Below, in pieces: positions 33,839 through 40,876 of a stretch of DNA of 40,876 bases. The notes beneath the pieces were generated by a model. The model saw only the letters and a program-made list of their open reading frames with translations. It ran no database searches and was not told the DNA's origin. Where the stretch lies: contig JAFVRO010000013.1 of NCBI GenBank assembly GCA_017504205.1, forward strand, positions 1-40,876, read 5' to 3'. This stretch comes from Clostridia bacterium (GTDB taxonomy: Bacteria > Bacillota > Clostridia > Oscillospirales > CAG-272). The position numbers and the translations under genes were made by a program. Numbering within the stretch: the stretch's first letter is position 1; every line of letters starts with the position of its first letter.

Positions 33839-34954
33839 ATGAACGAAAACAAATCTATTGAAGCAAAACTTATCAAAGAAGAGGTAGATCTCAATATGAT
33901 CGTGGAAACAAAGCTTGATCTGCCTGATGTTAAGTGGTATGACGTAAGGCGTGCTCCGTTTGAGATCTACGGCCTTTACGATGCGCAGAATGAATATCCA
34001 TTCAAGCGTATGCCCGATGACGTTGCAATTGCAACAAGCAAGGGGGTTACCAAGCTTTATCTTGATACCGCAGGCGGACGTGTCCGCTTCTGTACCGATT
34101 CCTCATACGTTGCGATCAAAGCCGAGATGCCATTTATCGACCACAGAACCAATATGTCCGTATTGGGAACGTCCGGTCTTGACATTTATGAGGACTTTCT
34201 TGAGGATGGCTACAGAAGCCGTTTCTGTGCCGCATTCCGTCCCGCAGTCGGAATAACCGACGGTTACGAGTCCGTGGTTAAATTCACAAAGAAGAAACTC
34301 AGATATTTCACGATACATATGCCGTCCTATAACCATCTTGATAACCTTTATATCGGTCTTGAGGACGGTGCTTATGTCGGAGAAGGAAAGAAATATAAGG
34401 ACGTAGCTCCTATAATTTATTACGGATCCTCCATTACTCAGGGCGCGTGCGCATCACGTCCCGGACTTTCATATGAAAATATGATAGCACGTCATATAGA
34501 GATCGACTACAAAAACTTCGGATTTGCAGGCAACGGTAGGGCTGAGCTTCCCATTATCGAATATCTTGCAGGACTTGAAATGTCCATGTTCGTGTCAGAT
34601 TATGACCATAACGCATCAAATGCCGCATATCTCAGAGATACTCATTGCAGACTTTATCAAACAATTAGAGCAAAGCATCCCGATATTCCGTATATCATGA
34701 TCTCGCGTCCCGATTTTGCAAAATACAACGGCACCGGAGACAGCATACGACGCAGAGATGTTATAATTGACACCTTCCGCTATGCAAGGGAGATCGGAGA
34801 CGAAAACGTTTACTATATCGACGGTGAAGGCTTCTTCAGAAGCGAAGACGAGGGCAACTGCACCACGGACGGTACGCATCCCAACGATTACGGCTTTATG
34901 AAAATGGCAGATTCAATAAAGCAGACGATGCTGCACGCATTGAGAAAAATGTAA
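33839..34954 (+). CDS. SGNH/GDSL hydrolase, paralogue 1
   Basis: A 371-residue esterase-type protein: an N-terminal beta-rich domain (~1-185), then an SGNH hydrolase domain. Block I is YYGSSITQG with Ser198, block II is FGFAGNG (~228-232), block III Asn is N258 in DYDHNAS, and block V is D344-x-x-H347 in TDGTHPND. All four catalytic blocks are present. The two-domain build is that of carbohydrate acetylesterases. No signal peptide. It follows the DUF4091 gene by 25 bases and precedes its closest paralogue by 11. It is the most divergent of the three copies. Confidence 0.92.
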   Translation: MNENKSIEAKLIKEEVDLNMIVETKLDLPDVKWYDVRRAPFEIYGLYDAQNEYPFKRMPDDVAIATSKGVTKLYLDTAGGRVRFCTDSSYVAIKAEMPFIDHRTNMSVLGTSGLDIYEDFLEDGYRSRFCAAFRPAVGITDGYESVVKFTKKKLRYFTIHMPSYNHLDNLYIGLEDGAYVGEGKKYKDVAPIIYYGSSITQGACASRPGLSYENMIARHIEIDYKNFGFAGNGRAELPIIEYLAGLEMSMFVSDYDHNASNAAYLRDTHCRLYQTIRAKHPDIPYIMISRPDFAKYNGTGDSIRRRDVIIDTFRYAREIGDENVYYIDGEGFFRSEDEGNCTTDGTHPNDYGFMKMADSIKQTMLHALRKM

Positions 34955-34965
34955 GGAGGTACACT

Positions 34966-36069
34966 ATGAGCGAACAGAACATACCTCTGGAAGCATACGT
35001 TGAAGTTGATAAGAATATGATCGTTAATACAAAAATTGACGTTACCGATTTCAGATTCTACGATGTAAGATATGCACCTTTCGAGCTTTATAATTTTTAC
35101 GACCCTCAGAATCAGCCCATATTCCGCAGACTCCCGGAGGATGTGGCAGCGGCTACAAGTGCAGGAGTTGCTATACTTTCAAGGAAAACCTCCGGCGGTA
35201 GAGTCAGGTTTTCCACCGACTCCGAATATATCATGATCAAGACAAAGCAGTATTCTTTTGGTCGTGCAGTGCATCTGCCTTTCGTGGCAGGTGCCGGATT
35301 TGACCTTTATGAGGATACCGACGCGGATTCAAGATTTGTTCGCGCATTCCTTCCTCCGGCTGATATGACGGACGGCTACGATCAGATAATTCATCTTGGC
35401 AGTAGAAAAATGCGGCACTTTACGATACATTTCCCAATACATTCCGGCGTTAAGGATCTCTATGTAGGCATACAGGAGGACGCAGTCCTTGGCGAGGGTA
35501 AAAAGTATCTGAACAAAAAGCCCATAGTAATATACGGTTCTTCAATAGTTCACGGAACGGGAGCTACCCGTCCCGGACTCAATTATCCCAACCTCCTTTG
35601 CCGCAGACTCAACCGAAACGTAGTTAACCTCGGCTTTTCAGGTAAGGCAAAGGGCGAGGAGGCAATAGTAAACTATATGGCAGGTCTTGATATGGAGGTC
35701 TTCGTTTGTGATTACGATCACAATGCTCCTAACCCCGAGCATCTTGAGCTTACCCACCGTCCTATTTATGAAGCAATAAGGGCAAAGCATCCGGATCTTC
35801 CGTATATTATGGTCTCACGTCCCAACCCCGCTACAAATATCAACGCTTTGCCGCAGATTTACCAAAGGCGCGATATAATATTGGATACCTTCCGATATGC
35901 CCGCTCCCTCGGTGACAGGCATGTTTACTATATTGACGGCGAGTCCTTCTTCCAGGGCAGATACGAAAACGATTGTACGGTGGACGGAGTTCATCCAAAC
36001 GATATGGGCTATAATCTTATGGCGGACGGAATTGAAGCTGCCATCAGACAGGCACTCAGAGAGGCTTAA
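34966..36069 (+). CDS. SGNH/GDSL hydrolase, paralogue 2
   Basis: A 367-residue paralogue of the preceding gene with the same two-domain build: an N-terminal beta-rich domain, then SGNH blocks IYGSSIVHG (Ser193), LGFSG, DYDHNAP and VDGVHPND. It is clearly closer to the third copy than to the first, sharing for example LCRRLNRNVVNLGFSG and NYMAGLDMEVFVCDYDHNA with it. AAGGAGG stands 7 bases before the start codon. Likely an intracellular deacylase acting on a sugar ester; the substrate is unknown. The next gene (mrnC) begins one base after its stop codon. Confidence 0.92.
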   Translation: MSEQNIPLEAYVEVDKNMIVNTKIDVTDFRFYDVRYAPFELYNFYDPQNQPIFRRLPEDVAAATSAGVAILSRKTSGGRVRFSTDSEYIMIKTKQYSFGRAVHLPFVAGAGFDLYEDTDADSRFVRAFLPPADMTDGYDQIIHLGSRKMRHFTIHFPIHSGVKDLYVGIQEDAVLGEGKKYLNKKPIVIYGSSIVHGTGATRPGLNYPNLLCRRLNRNVVNLGFSGKAKGEEAIVNYMAGLDMEVFVCDYDHNAPNPEHLELTHRPIYEAIRAKHPDLPYIMVSRPNPATNINALPQIYQRRDIILDTFRYARSLGDRHVYYIDGESFFQGRYENDCTVDGVHPNDMGYNLMADGIEAAIRQALREA

Positions 36070-36070
36070 T

Positions 36071-36448
36071 GTGGCGGATATAACCTCAAGGGCATATTCA
36101 TACCTTGGAGACGCGGTGTTTGAACTGTGCGTGCGCGAGTATCTCGTGCTTGAATGTGGAATTTCTGATGTTCAGGAGCTTAACGACCGCGCAAAGGAAT
36201 ATGTCAGCGCATCCTCTCAGGCTGAGCTGATGCCGCTGATCTCCCCACTTCTGACTGAGGATGAGGATAAGGTGTTCCGTCATGCAAGAAATAAAGGTCA
36301 TACGCCCGTTTCAAAAAACATAAATGCAAAGCAGTACAGGGTTGCCACGGGCCTCGAAGCGCTTTTTGGATATCTGTATGCTGAGCAAAGATTTGATAGA
36401 ATAAAAGAGCTCTTCGCGGTTATTACGAAGGAAAGATCCGAACGTTGA
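36071..36448 (+). CDS. mrnC: Mini-ribonuclease III
   Basis: A dimeric RNase III-like nuclease lacking the double-stranded RNA-binding domain; in Bacillus it matures 23S rRNA ends. It has 125 residues, slightly shorter than the Bacillus protein. The catalytic helix AYSYLGDAVFELCVREYL (Asp14, Glu18), RHARNKGHTPVSKN and TGLEALFGYLY are all conserved. GTG at 36071 is the start, with GAGAGG 6 bases upstream and the preceding stop codon one base away. The open frame extends further upstream but there overlaps the SGNH gene. In related genomes mrnC usually follows cysS; here it is wedged between two SGNH paralogues. Confidence 0.93.
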   Translation: MADITSRAYSYLGDAVFELCVREYLVLECGISDVQELNDRAKEYVSASSQAELMPLISPLLTEDEDKVFRHARNKGHTPVSKNINAKQYRVATGLEALFGYLYAEQRFDRIKELFAVITKERSER

Positions 36449-36491
36449 CCGTGAGCTGAATCAATTTGATAAATAATCAAGGAGGTAAGCT

Positions 36492-37592
36492 ATGGCTGAA
36501 CCTAAAGCGTTGACCGAGATATGTACCACGGTCAACAACGGAGAAACTGTTTATACCAGGCTTGATGCGCCGGATATCGTTTTTTATGACGTAAGACGCG
36601 CACCGTTTGATCTGTATAATTTCTATGATCCGATAAACCAACCGATATTCCGTCGCATTCCCGAGGAAGTCGCGGTTGCAACAAGTAAAGGCGTTACCGG
36701 ACACGCCATGAGAACGACAGGCGGAAGAGTCAGATTTTCCACAGACTCCGAGTATATTGCAATAAAAAGCAAGCAGTTCGATATAGTGTATAAAATACAG
36801 CCACCGTTCTTTGCTAACGTAGGCTTTGATCTGTATGAGGATACGGATGCATATTCAAAATTTGTTCGTCCGTTTACCCCTGTAATTGATATGACAGACG
36901 GCTACGAGCAGATAATCAGGCTGAGCGGTAGAAAAATGCGTAGCTTTACAATATATTTCCCGATGCACTGCGGCGTCGAATCCCTCTATATCGGTCTCCA
37001 AAAGGACGCCAAATTGGGAGAGGGCAAAAAATATATTAACGAAAAGCCGATTATAGTTTACGGCTCGTCTATTGTACACGGTGTCGGATCTACCCGTACG
37101 GGACTTTCATACCCCAATATCCTTTGCCGCAGACTTAACAGAAATGTCGTCAACCTCGGTTTTTCAGGTAACGCAAAGGGAGAGGATGCTATTGTTAATT
37201 ATATGGCAGGTCTTGATATGGAGGTTTTTGTATGCGACTACGATCACAACGCACGCAACGCAGAGTATCTCGCCGCAACGCACAGACCGCTTTATGAAAA
37301 GATCAGAGCAAAGCAGCCTGATCTGCCCTTTATTATGATAACCCGTCCCAACGGCGCTACCAATCCGAGCCAGATACATGAAAGACGCGACGTGGTAATA
37401 GATACCTATCGCTATGCGCGCTCGTTGGGAGATAAGCACGTTTATTATATTGATGGATGGTCCTTCTTCCTCGGCAGATACGAAAACGACTGTACGGTCG
37501 ACGGAGTACACCCCAACGATCTCGGCTACGCACTTATGGCGGACGGCATCGAGGCGGCAATCAGACAGGCACTCAGAGAAAAGAATGATTGA
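36492..37592 (+). CDS. SGNH/GDSL hydrolase, paralogue 3
   Basis: A 366-residue copy of the two-domain SGNH protein and the nearest relative of paralogue 2. Catalytic blocks are intact: VYGSSIVHG, LGFSGNAKG, DYDHNAR and VDGVHPND. AAGGAGG lies 6 bases before the start, after a 43-base gap from mrnC. The N-terminal beta-rich domain keeps the FYDVRRAPFDLYNFYDP segment common to all copies. No signal peptide. Copies 2 and 3 probably arose by a recent tandem duplication that left mrnC between them, or mrnC was inserted later. Confidence 0.92.
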   Translation: MAEPKALTEICTTVNNGETVYTRLDAPDIVFYDVRRAPFDLYNFYDPINQPIFRRIPEEVAVATSKGVTGHAMRTTGGRVRFSTDSEYIAIKSKQFDIVYKIQPPFFANVGFDLYEDTDAYSKFVRPFTPVIDMTDGYEQIIRLSGRKMRSFTIYFPMHCGVESLYIGLQKDAKLGEGKKYINEKPIIVYGSSIVHGVGSTRTGLSYPNILCRRLNRNVVNLGFSGNAKGEDAIVNYMAGLDMEVFVCDYDHNARNAEYLAATHRPLYEKIRAKQPDLPFIMITRPNGATNPSQIHERRDVVIDTYRYARSLGDKHVYYIDGWSFFLGRYENDCTVDGVHPNDLGYALMADGIEAAIRQALREKND

Positions 37593-37638
37593 TCAACCCG
37601 CAGGTAAAACATCAATGAAATATTGAAAGGAATATAAA

Positions 37639-38139
37639 ATGGCAAATCCGATAATCAAAATCACAGTTCAAGGAATGGGGACTATTACAGCAGAGCTCTA
37701 TCCTGAAAAAGCGCCCATAACCGTTGCAAACTTTCTGACTCTTGCAAGAAATAACTTTTTTGAAGGGCTTATCTTCCATAGAGTAATCAGCGGATTTATG
37801 ATTCAAGGCGGTGGATACACCCCCGACTTCACGCAGAAAAACGCAAAGGCAATAGTCGGTGAGTTCGCGGCAAACGGTTGCAGGCTCAACGATATAAGTC
37901 ATAAGCGAGGCGTGCTTTCAATGGCGCGTACAAGCAATCCCAACTCGGCATCGTCACAGTTCTTCATCATGCACGCAGACGGCGGCTTCCTTGACGGTCA
38001 GTACGCCGCATTCGGAGCAGTTACGGAGGGCATTGAGATCGTTGATAAAATAGCTGCCGTTCAAACCGGCAGACTTGGCTACTTCGACGACGTTCCCACC
38101 ACGCCGATCGTGATCGAAAGCATCACCGTGGTTGAATAA
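37639..38139 (+). CDS. Peptidyl-prolyl cis-trans isomerase, cyclophilin type
   Basis: A 166-residue single-domain cyclophilin that speeds proline isomerisation during folding. The active-site block FHRVISGFMIQGGG (Arg48), SMARTSNPNSASSQFFIMH and QYAAFGAV are conserved. No signal peptide, so it acts in the cytoplasm. AAAGGA stands about 8 bases before the start. It ends the plus-strand run that begins with the HAD gene and faces the M23 peptidase gene across a shared terminator. The catalytic Trp of eukaryotic cyclophilins is replaced, as in many bacterial forms. Confidence 0.96.
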   Translation: MANPIIKITVQGMGTITAELYPEKAPITVANFLTLARNNFFEGLIFHRVISGFMIQGGGYTPDFTQKNAKAIVGEFAANGCRLNDISHKRGVLSMARTSNPNSASSQFFIMHADGGFLDGQYAAFGAVTEGIEIVDKIAAVQTGRLGYFDDVPTTPIVIESITVVE

Positions 38140-38148
38140 TTATCAAAA

Positions 38149-38190
38149 AAATGGAGTTGCCTCGGATCAATGTCCGTGACAGCTCCATTT
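38149..38190 (-). terminator. Shared terminator between cyclophilin and M23 genes
   Basis: AAATGGAG (38149-38156) pairs with CTCCATTT (38183-38190), with an inner CGGA/TCCG pair (38163-38166, 38173-38176). On the minus strand it ends in seven T, giving a strong terminator for the M23 gene. On the plus strand the T-tract is weak. Confidence 0.85.
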
Positions 38191-38205
38191 CTGATTACTT
38201 TTCAA

Positions 38206-38916
38206 TTACTTTTCGTATCCGTCATCCGTGGAAAGCACCGCAAGTGCGTCATCTGCAAAATACTTGAGCGGATCTACCTGAATACCCGCAACCGTCATCT
38301 CAAAGTGGAGATGAGGCTCGTGCGCAATCTCAATCATTGCACTGTCACCGATAGCGCCGATAAGCTGACCTTCGTTGACTTTAACGCCCTCTGCAACACC
38401 CTCTGCAACCGTCTTGGCAAGGTTTTTGTAGACAGTGCAGGAGTCTGCGCCGTGGGAAATAGCAATGCAGTAGCCCATCATCGGGTCTTCCCACACCTTT
38501 TCAACAGTTCCGTCCGCCGCGGCATATACCGCCGCTCCCTCGGTAGTGTTGATATCGATTCCGAGGTGAACTCTGTAATCGTTCATTGTAGGTGAGTAGA
38601 CCTGAAGCTCAGGATCATGCTTGGAGGAAAGCACACCCGAAACCGGAAGGGAAAGAGCCGGGACCTTTTCGACCACGTCGGCATCGGGCTCGTTGTTATC
38701 GGGAGTACCGCCTGCAGAGTCTGACGGTTCCTGAGTTCCTACGGGAGCCTTGGTTCCGTCGGGGTCTGTCGCGGGGGCCTTGTTTGCTGAGACTGTGATA
38801 GCGATTATTGCTACCGCTACCACCAGAACAGTTGCAACGGTTACGGCAACGCCCCTTGAAATGCGGAAGCTTTTTAGCTTCTGTACGAATTTGGAATCCT
38901 TGAATTTGCTTGACAT
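38206..38916 (-). CDS. M23 (LytM-type) peptidase, membrane-anchored
   Basis: A 236-residue protein with one N-terminal membrane helix (~22-44), a Pro/Asp/Glu-rich linker (~45-85) and a LytM/peptidase M23 domain. Zinc ligands are complete: H117-x-x-x-D121 in VHLGID, and H202-x-H204 in PHLHFEM. It should cut peptidoglycan peptides outside the membrane, or bind them. Size and layout resemble clostridial SpoIIQ, which keeps the active site unlike Bacillus SpoIIQ, but no partner (SpoIIIAH) is near, so this is only a possibility. AAAGGAG precedes the start. It lies divergent from mreC, sharing a 287-base intergenic region. Confidence 0.9.
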   Translation of the reverse strand: MSSKFKDSKFVQKLKSFRISRGVAVTVATVLVVAVAIIAITVSANKAPATDPDGTKAPVGTQEPSDSAGGTPDNNEPDADVVEKVPALSLPVSGVLSSKHDPELQVYSPTMNDYRVHLGIDINTTEGAAVYAAADGTVEKVWEDPMMGYCIAISHGADSCTVYKNLAKTVAEGVAEGVKVNEGQLIGAIGDSAMIEIAHEPHLHFEMTVAGIQVDPLKYFADDALAVLSTDDGYEK

Positions 38917-38978
38917 ATTAATATCTCCTTTGTTGTGTAGCTTTTAGCATCGATAATATTTTTTGCCGCCGCTTCAAG

Positions 38979-38984
38979 GATTAT
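38979..38984 (-). promoter_or_regulatory. Possible -10 element of the M23 gene
   Basis: TATAAT read on the minus strand (38984-38979) within GGTGTATAATCC. The -35 region is poor (TTGCGG at 19 bases), so the sigma factor is uncertain. Confidence 0.35.
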
Positions 38985-39128
38985 ACACCGTTTGAAGAAA
39001 ATGCCCGCAATTTAAAAAATATTCATCGACAAGCCTCGACACAACATTTTTTAATAAATAAACTAAAATATCACTATATTTTAAAATAAAGTTCAAGTCT
39101 TTGCCATTTATTTATCGGTATTTAGGTG

Positions 39129-39134
39129 TATAAT
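39129..39134 (+). promoter_or_regulatory. Possible -10 element of mreC-mreD
   Basis: TATAAT (39129-39134) in AGGTGTATAATAT, 69 bases before mreC. A TTGCCA 22 bases further up is too far for a normal spacer, so this assignment is weak. The rest of the 287-base region is AT-rich and holds no gene that I can see. Confidence 0.35.
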
Positions 39135-39203
39135 ATATAATGTATCAGTATAATCGTCGTATAATGCGACTGCAAGTAACCTGTTGAAGGGAGCAAGCTC
39201 ACA

Positions 39204-40103
39204 ATGAAATTTCTAAAGAGTAAATTTTTCATAATATGTCTTTCCGTGGCAATCGTCGTCACTATAGTTCCGACCGTGCTCTCTGCAATGGGGCATACCG
39301 GATTTGTGCGGAATGCTATTGTTTCCGTGACTTATCCCGTGCGTTGGCTATTTAATACGGTCTCGGACGGTTTGCACGGATTTTCAGAATACTTTACCCG
39401 ATTTGAGGAGCTGAAAGAGGAAAACGAGAGCCTCAGGCAGGAACTCGATAAAGCAAAGGATAAGCTCGATGAGGCAGAGATCGCACTGGAAGAGAACAAA
39501 TGGCTGAAGGAGTATTTTGGAATTGCCGACGATGAGCTTGATATGGTTTTGCTTGATGCCTCCGTTGTCGGATACGAAACAGGAAACGCGCAAAACGTGT
39601 TCACGCTTGACCGCGGCTCTCTTAACGGCGTTAAGAAAAACATGCCCGTTATAACCGCTGACGGCCTTGTCGGCAAGGTTACAGAGGTGGGACTTAATTG
39701 GTGTAAGATTATCACCGTGCTTGAGGATTCAGTTTCAGCAGGCGCATATGTAGAGCGTACAAGGGATCATGGGCTCATGACAGGTGATTACGGGCTTATG
39801 CACGATGGAGTCTGTAAAATGACAGGCATTCCCGCTACCTCCGACGTAAAGGTCGGAGACAGAGTTCTGACCTCGGGACTCGGAAGCATCTATCCCAAAG
39901 GAATCCCTATAGGTTGCGTTGCAAGCGTGCTTGAGGATCCCGAGACCCATACCCTTACCGTAACGGTTACGCCGTATGTCGACCTCGGCGCAATAGAGCG
40001 CGTGATGATAATTACGGATAGCAGTACCGTGATAACTCTTCCCGAGACATCTGTGCCAGAGACCTCCGCATATGTTAATAGGAGGGATGAGTATGAGCTT
40101 TAA
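39204..40103 (+). CDS. mreC: Rod shape-determining protein MreC
   Basis: A membrane-anchored organiser of the elongation machinery that links MreB, MreD and PBP2. It has 299 residues: one N-terminal helix (~9-28), a coiled coil (~65-105) and two beta-barrel-type domains. Typical segments are NVFTLDRGSLNGVKKNMPV, DGLVGKVTEVG, GLMTGDYGL and VKVGDRVLTSGLGSIYPKGI. A Thr/Ser/Glu-rich tail follows. GAAGGGAG precedes the start. It overlaps mreD by 11 bases. mreB is not beside it in this window. Confidence 0.97.
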   Translation: MKFLKSKFFIICLSVAIVVTIVPTVLSAMGHTGFVRNAIVSVTYPVRWLFNTVSDGLHGFSEYFTRFEELKEENESLRQELDKAKDKLDEAEIALEENKWLKEYFGIADDELDMVLLDASVVGYETGNAQNVFTLDRGSLNGVKKNMPVITADGLVGKVTEVGLNWCKIITVLEDSVSAGAYVERTRDHGLMTGDYGLMHDGVCKMTGIPATSDVKVGDRVLTSGLGSIYPKGIPIGCVASVLEDPETHTLTVTVTPYVDLGAIERVMIITDSSTVITLPETSVPETSAYVNRRDEYEL

Positions 40104-40668
40104 TAAAACCAAACGGAACTCAAGTTCCGAGAGTTTGGAGCTGAACGCGGACAGAGTAAAGCTTACAATGTCAATGTCCTCCTATCTCAGAAAGTATTCT
40201 TTGCTCGGAGCCATCGGCGTTATACTTATAATCATTCAATCCACAGTGTTCGGTCATCACGATATTTTTCCCGCAACACCAAACCTCGCTTATATGCTCG
40301 TTATAGCGGTTGCTTTTCTTGACGGTGCAGCGCCCGGAGCCGTGTTTGCAATCTGTGCCGGTGCTTTGACGGATATGCTTGGCGCACAGAGCGTAACACC
40401 GCAGTGCCTGTTTTTCCTGCTTGCCGCCGTCGCCTGCTCGCTATTTATGGGGCAAAGGCTTTCAAACGGTCTGCCCGGATGGATTCTTTGCTCGGCAAGT
40501 GCCTGCGCCGTTTACTCAGTTTACACGATGCTATACATAAGCGTTACTTCTGCAGGATATAGCCTGCTCGATCTCTTCGGCAAAACGGTCATCCCCGAAC
40601 TCTGGTGCACGCTTTTGTTCGGTGTGCCGATATACTACATAGTAAGAACAACGGTTAAAAACTTTTGA
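40093..40668 (+). CDS. mreD: Rod shape-determining protein MreD
   Basis: A polytopic membrane protein of 191 residues with about five hydrophobic segments (from ~33 on). It includes NLAYMLVIAVAFLDGAAPGAVFAI, with the family's F-x-D-G/G-x-x-x-G motif, and a TDMLGAQ segment. Partner of MreC and RodA/PBP2 in cell elongation. ATG at 40093 is preferred because GGAGG at 40081-40085 lies 7 bases upstream; ATGs at 40072 and 40087 are before or too close to that site. The overlap with mreC implies coupled translation. The usual next gene, a PBP2-type transpeptidase, is not seen. Confidence 0.93.
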   Translation: MSFNKTKRNSSSESLELNADRVKLTMSMSSYLRKYSLLGAIGVILIIIQSTVFGHHDIFPATPNLAYMLVIAVAFLDGAAPGAVFAICAGALTDMLGAQSVTPQCLFFLLAAVACSLFMGQRLSNGLPGWILCSASACAVYSVYTMLYISVTSAGYSLLDLFGKTVIPELWCTLLFGVPIYYIVRTTVKNF

Positions 40669-40693
40669 TTGGTTTTTTTCAGAAAGGAGAAAA

Positions 40694-40759
40694 ATGGATA
40701 CATTAAATACTTGTACTCCCCGGGAGGAGAAATCCCATAGATGGGAACTTAAGAGATAA
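40694..40759 (+). pseudogene. 21-codon ORF, possible 5' remnant of an interrupted gene
   Basis: AAAGGAG (40683-40689) leads with good spacing to an ATG at 40694, but the frame closes after 21 codons (CTPREEKSHRWELKR then stop). The strong ribosome binding site right after mreD fits the start of the next cell-shape gene, broken by an insertion whose transposase begins at 40834. It may also be a genuine short peptide or chance. No family recognised. Confidence 0.35.
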
Positions 40760-40876
40760 AAAAGAATATCCATATTTGCTAAAAATGTGTTAAAATAAGT
40801 TTGTACACAAATCCAAACACAAAGGAAGCAAATATGGACAAACTCAATTATACACTAAAAGGCGAAGAAATTCAAG
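40755..40876 (+). mobile_element. Left end of a probable IS256-family element (partial)
   Basis: The transposase start at 40834 and a candidate end beginning GATAAAAAAG near 40755 suggest the left part of an insertion sequence that continues beyond the window. The end position is a guess from similarity to the GATAAA start of IS256 termini. The matching right repeat and target duplication are out of view. Confidence 0.4.
40834..40876 (+). CDS. IS256-type transposase, first 14 codons
   Basis: Starts MDKLNYTLKGEEIQ and runs off the window edge. The F/Y-T-L-x-x-E-E-I-Q opening is characteristic of IS256-family (Mutator-like) DDE transposases. AAAGGAAG (40821-40828) lies 5 bases upstream. Only 14 residues are visible, so the call rests on this short N-terminal match. 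Confidence 0.55.
   Translation, partial: MDKLNYTLKGEEIQ

Noticed and set aside
35897..36070. N-terminal extension of mrnC inside the SGNH gene
   Set aside because: The extra 58 codons overlap conserved SGNH sequence and are not part of Mini-III; the GTG at 36071 has its own ribosome binding site.

Overview
The window looks like a chromosomal piece of a Gram-positive anaerobe of the class Clostridia (Bacillota), probably an uncultured gut lineage. The evidence is strong AGGAGG-type ribosome binding sites, canonical sigma-A promoters, Mini-ribonuclease III, a single-chain PurL of the clostridial/streptococcal type, formate-tetrahydrofolate ligase, a ZTP riboswitch and mreC/mreD. The lineage is inferred; no marker gene here fixes it.

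Layout. (1) 1-1480: the end of an integrative element. It holds a tyrosine integrase cut by the window edge, an AT-rich acetyltransferase cargo gene flanked by two near-identical 35-bp repeats, and tRNA-Pro(UGG), a plausible integration target. (2) 1572-3262: a two-gene minus-strand unit, an unrecognised protein followed by a calcineurin-like phosphoesterase. (3) 3550-7458: a TIR-like/Sel1-repeat protein followed by a small ThyX-like protein, closed by a strong terminator. (4) 7526-8953: a PHP-domain hydrolase with a palindromic operator candidate in its promoter. (5) 9052-20875: a long minus-strand purine operon, purE-purM-FNT channel-purN-purO-AICAR formyltransferase-purD-purL-fhs, driven by a consensus promoter and a ZTP riboswitch whose conserved 3' motif doubles as a terminator arm. 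Formate is the theme: a formate/nitrite-type channel, a ligase that makes 10-formyl-THF, and two formyltransferases that use it.

(6) 20931-29098: a six-gene minus-strand operon. Its order is two BspA-type leucine-rich-repeat lipoproteins, three SPFH (HflK/HflC/stomatin-like) membrane proteins, one with a seven-helix N-terminal domain, and a heavy-metal P1B-type ATPase. This is the best candidate for an undescribed system: a membrane scaffold joined to a metal pump and surface-exposed repeats. (7) 29271-31103: typA/bipA. (8) 31352-38139: a plus-strand run of HAD phosphatase, DUF4091-type putative glycosidase, three paralogous SGNH hydrolases with mrnC wedged between the second and third, and a cyclophilin. 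(9) 38206-40876: an M23 peptidase, divergent from mreC-mreD. After mreD come a 21-codon ORF and the first codons of what looks like an IS256-type transposase, so an insertion may have broken the next gene of the cell-shape cluster.

No CRISPR array, rRNA gene or replication origin was seen. Every gene-free stretch is shorter than 300 bases and is described through its promoters, terminators and repeats.
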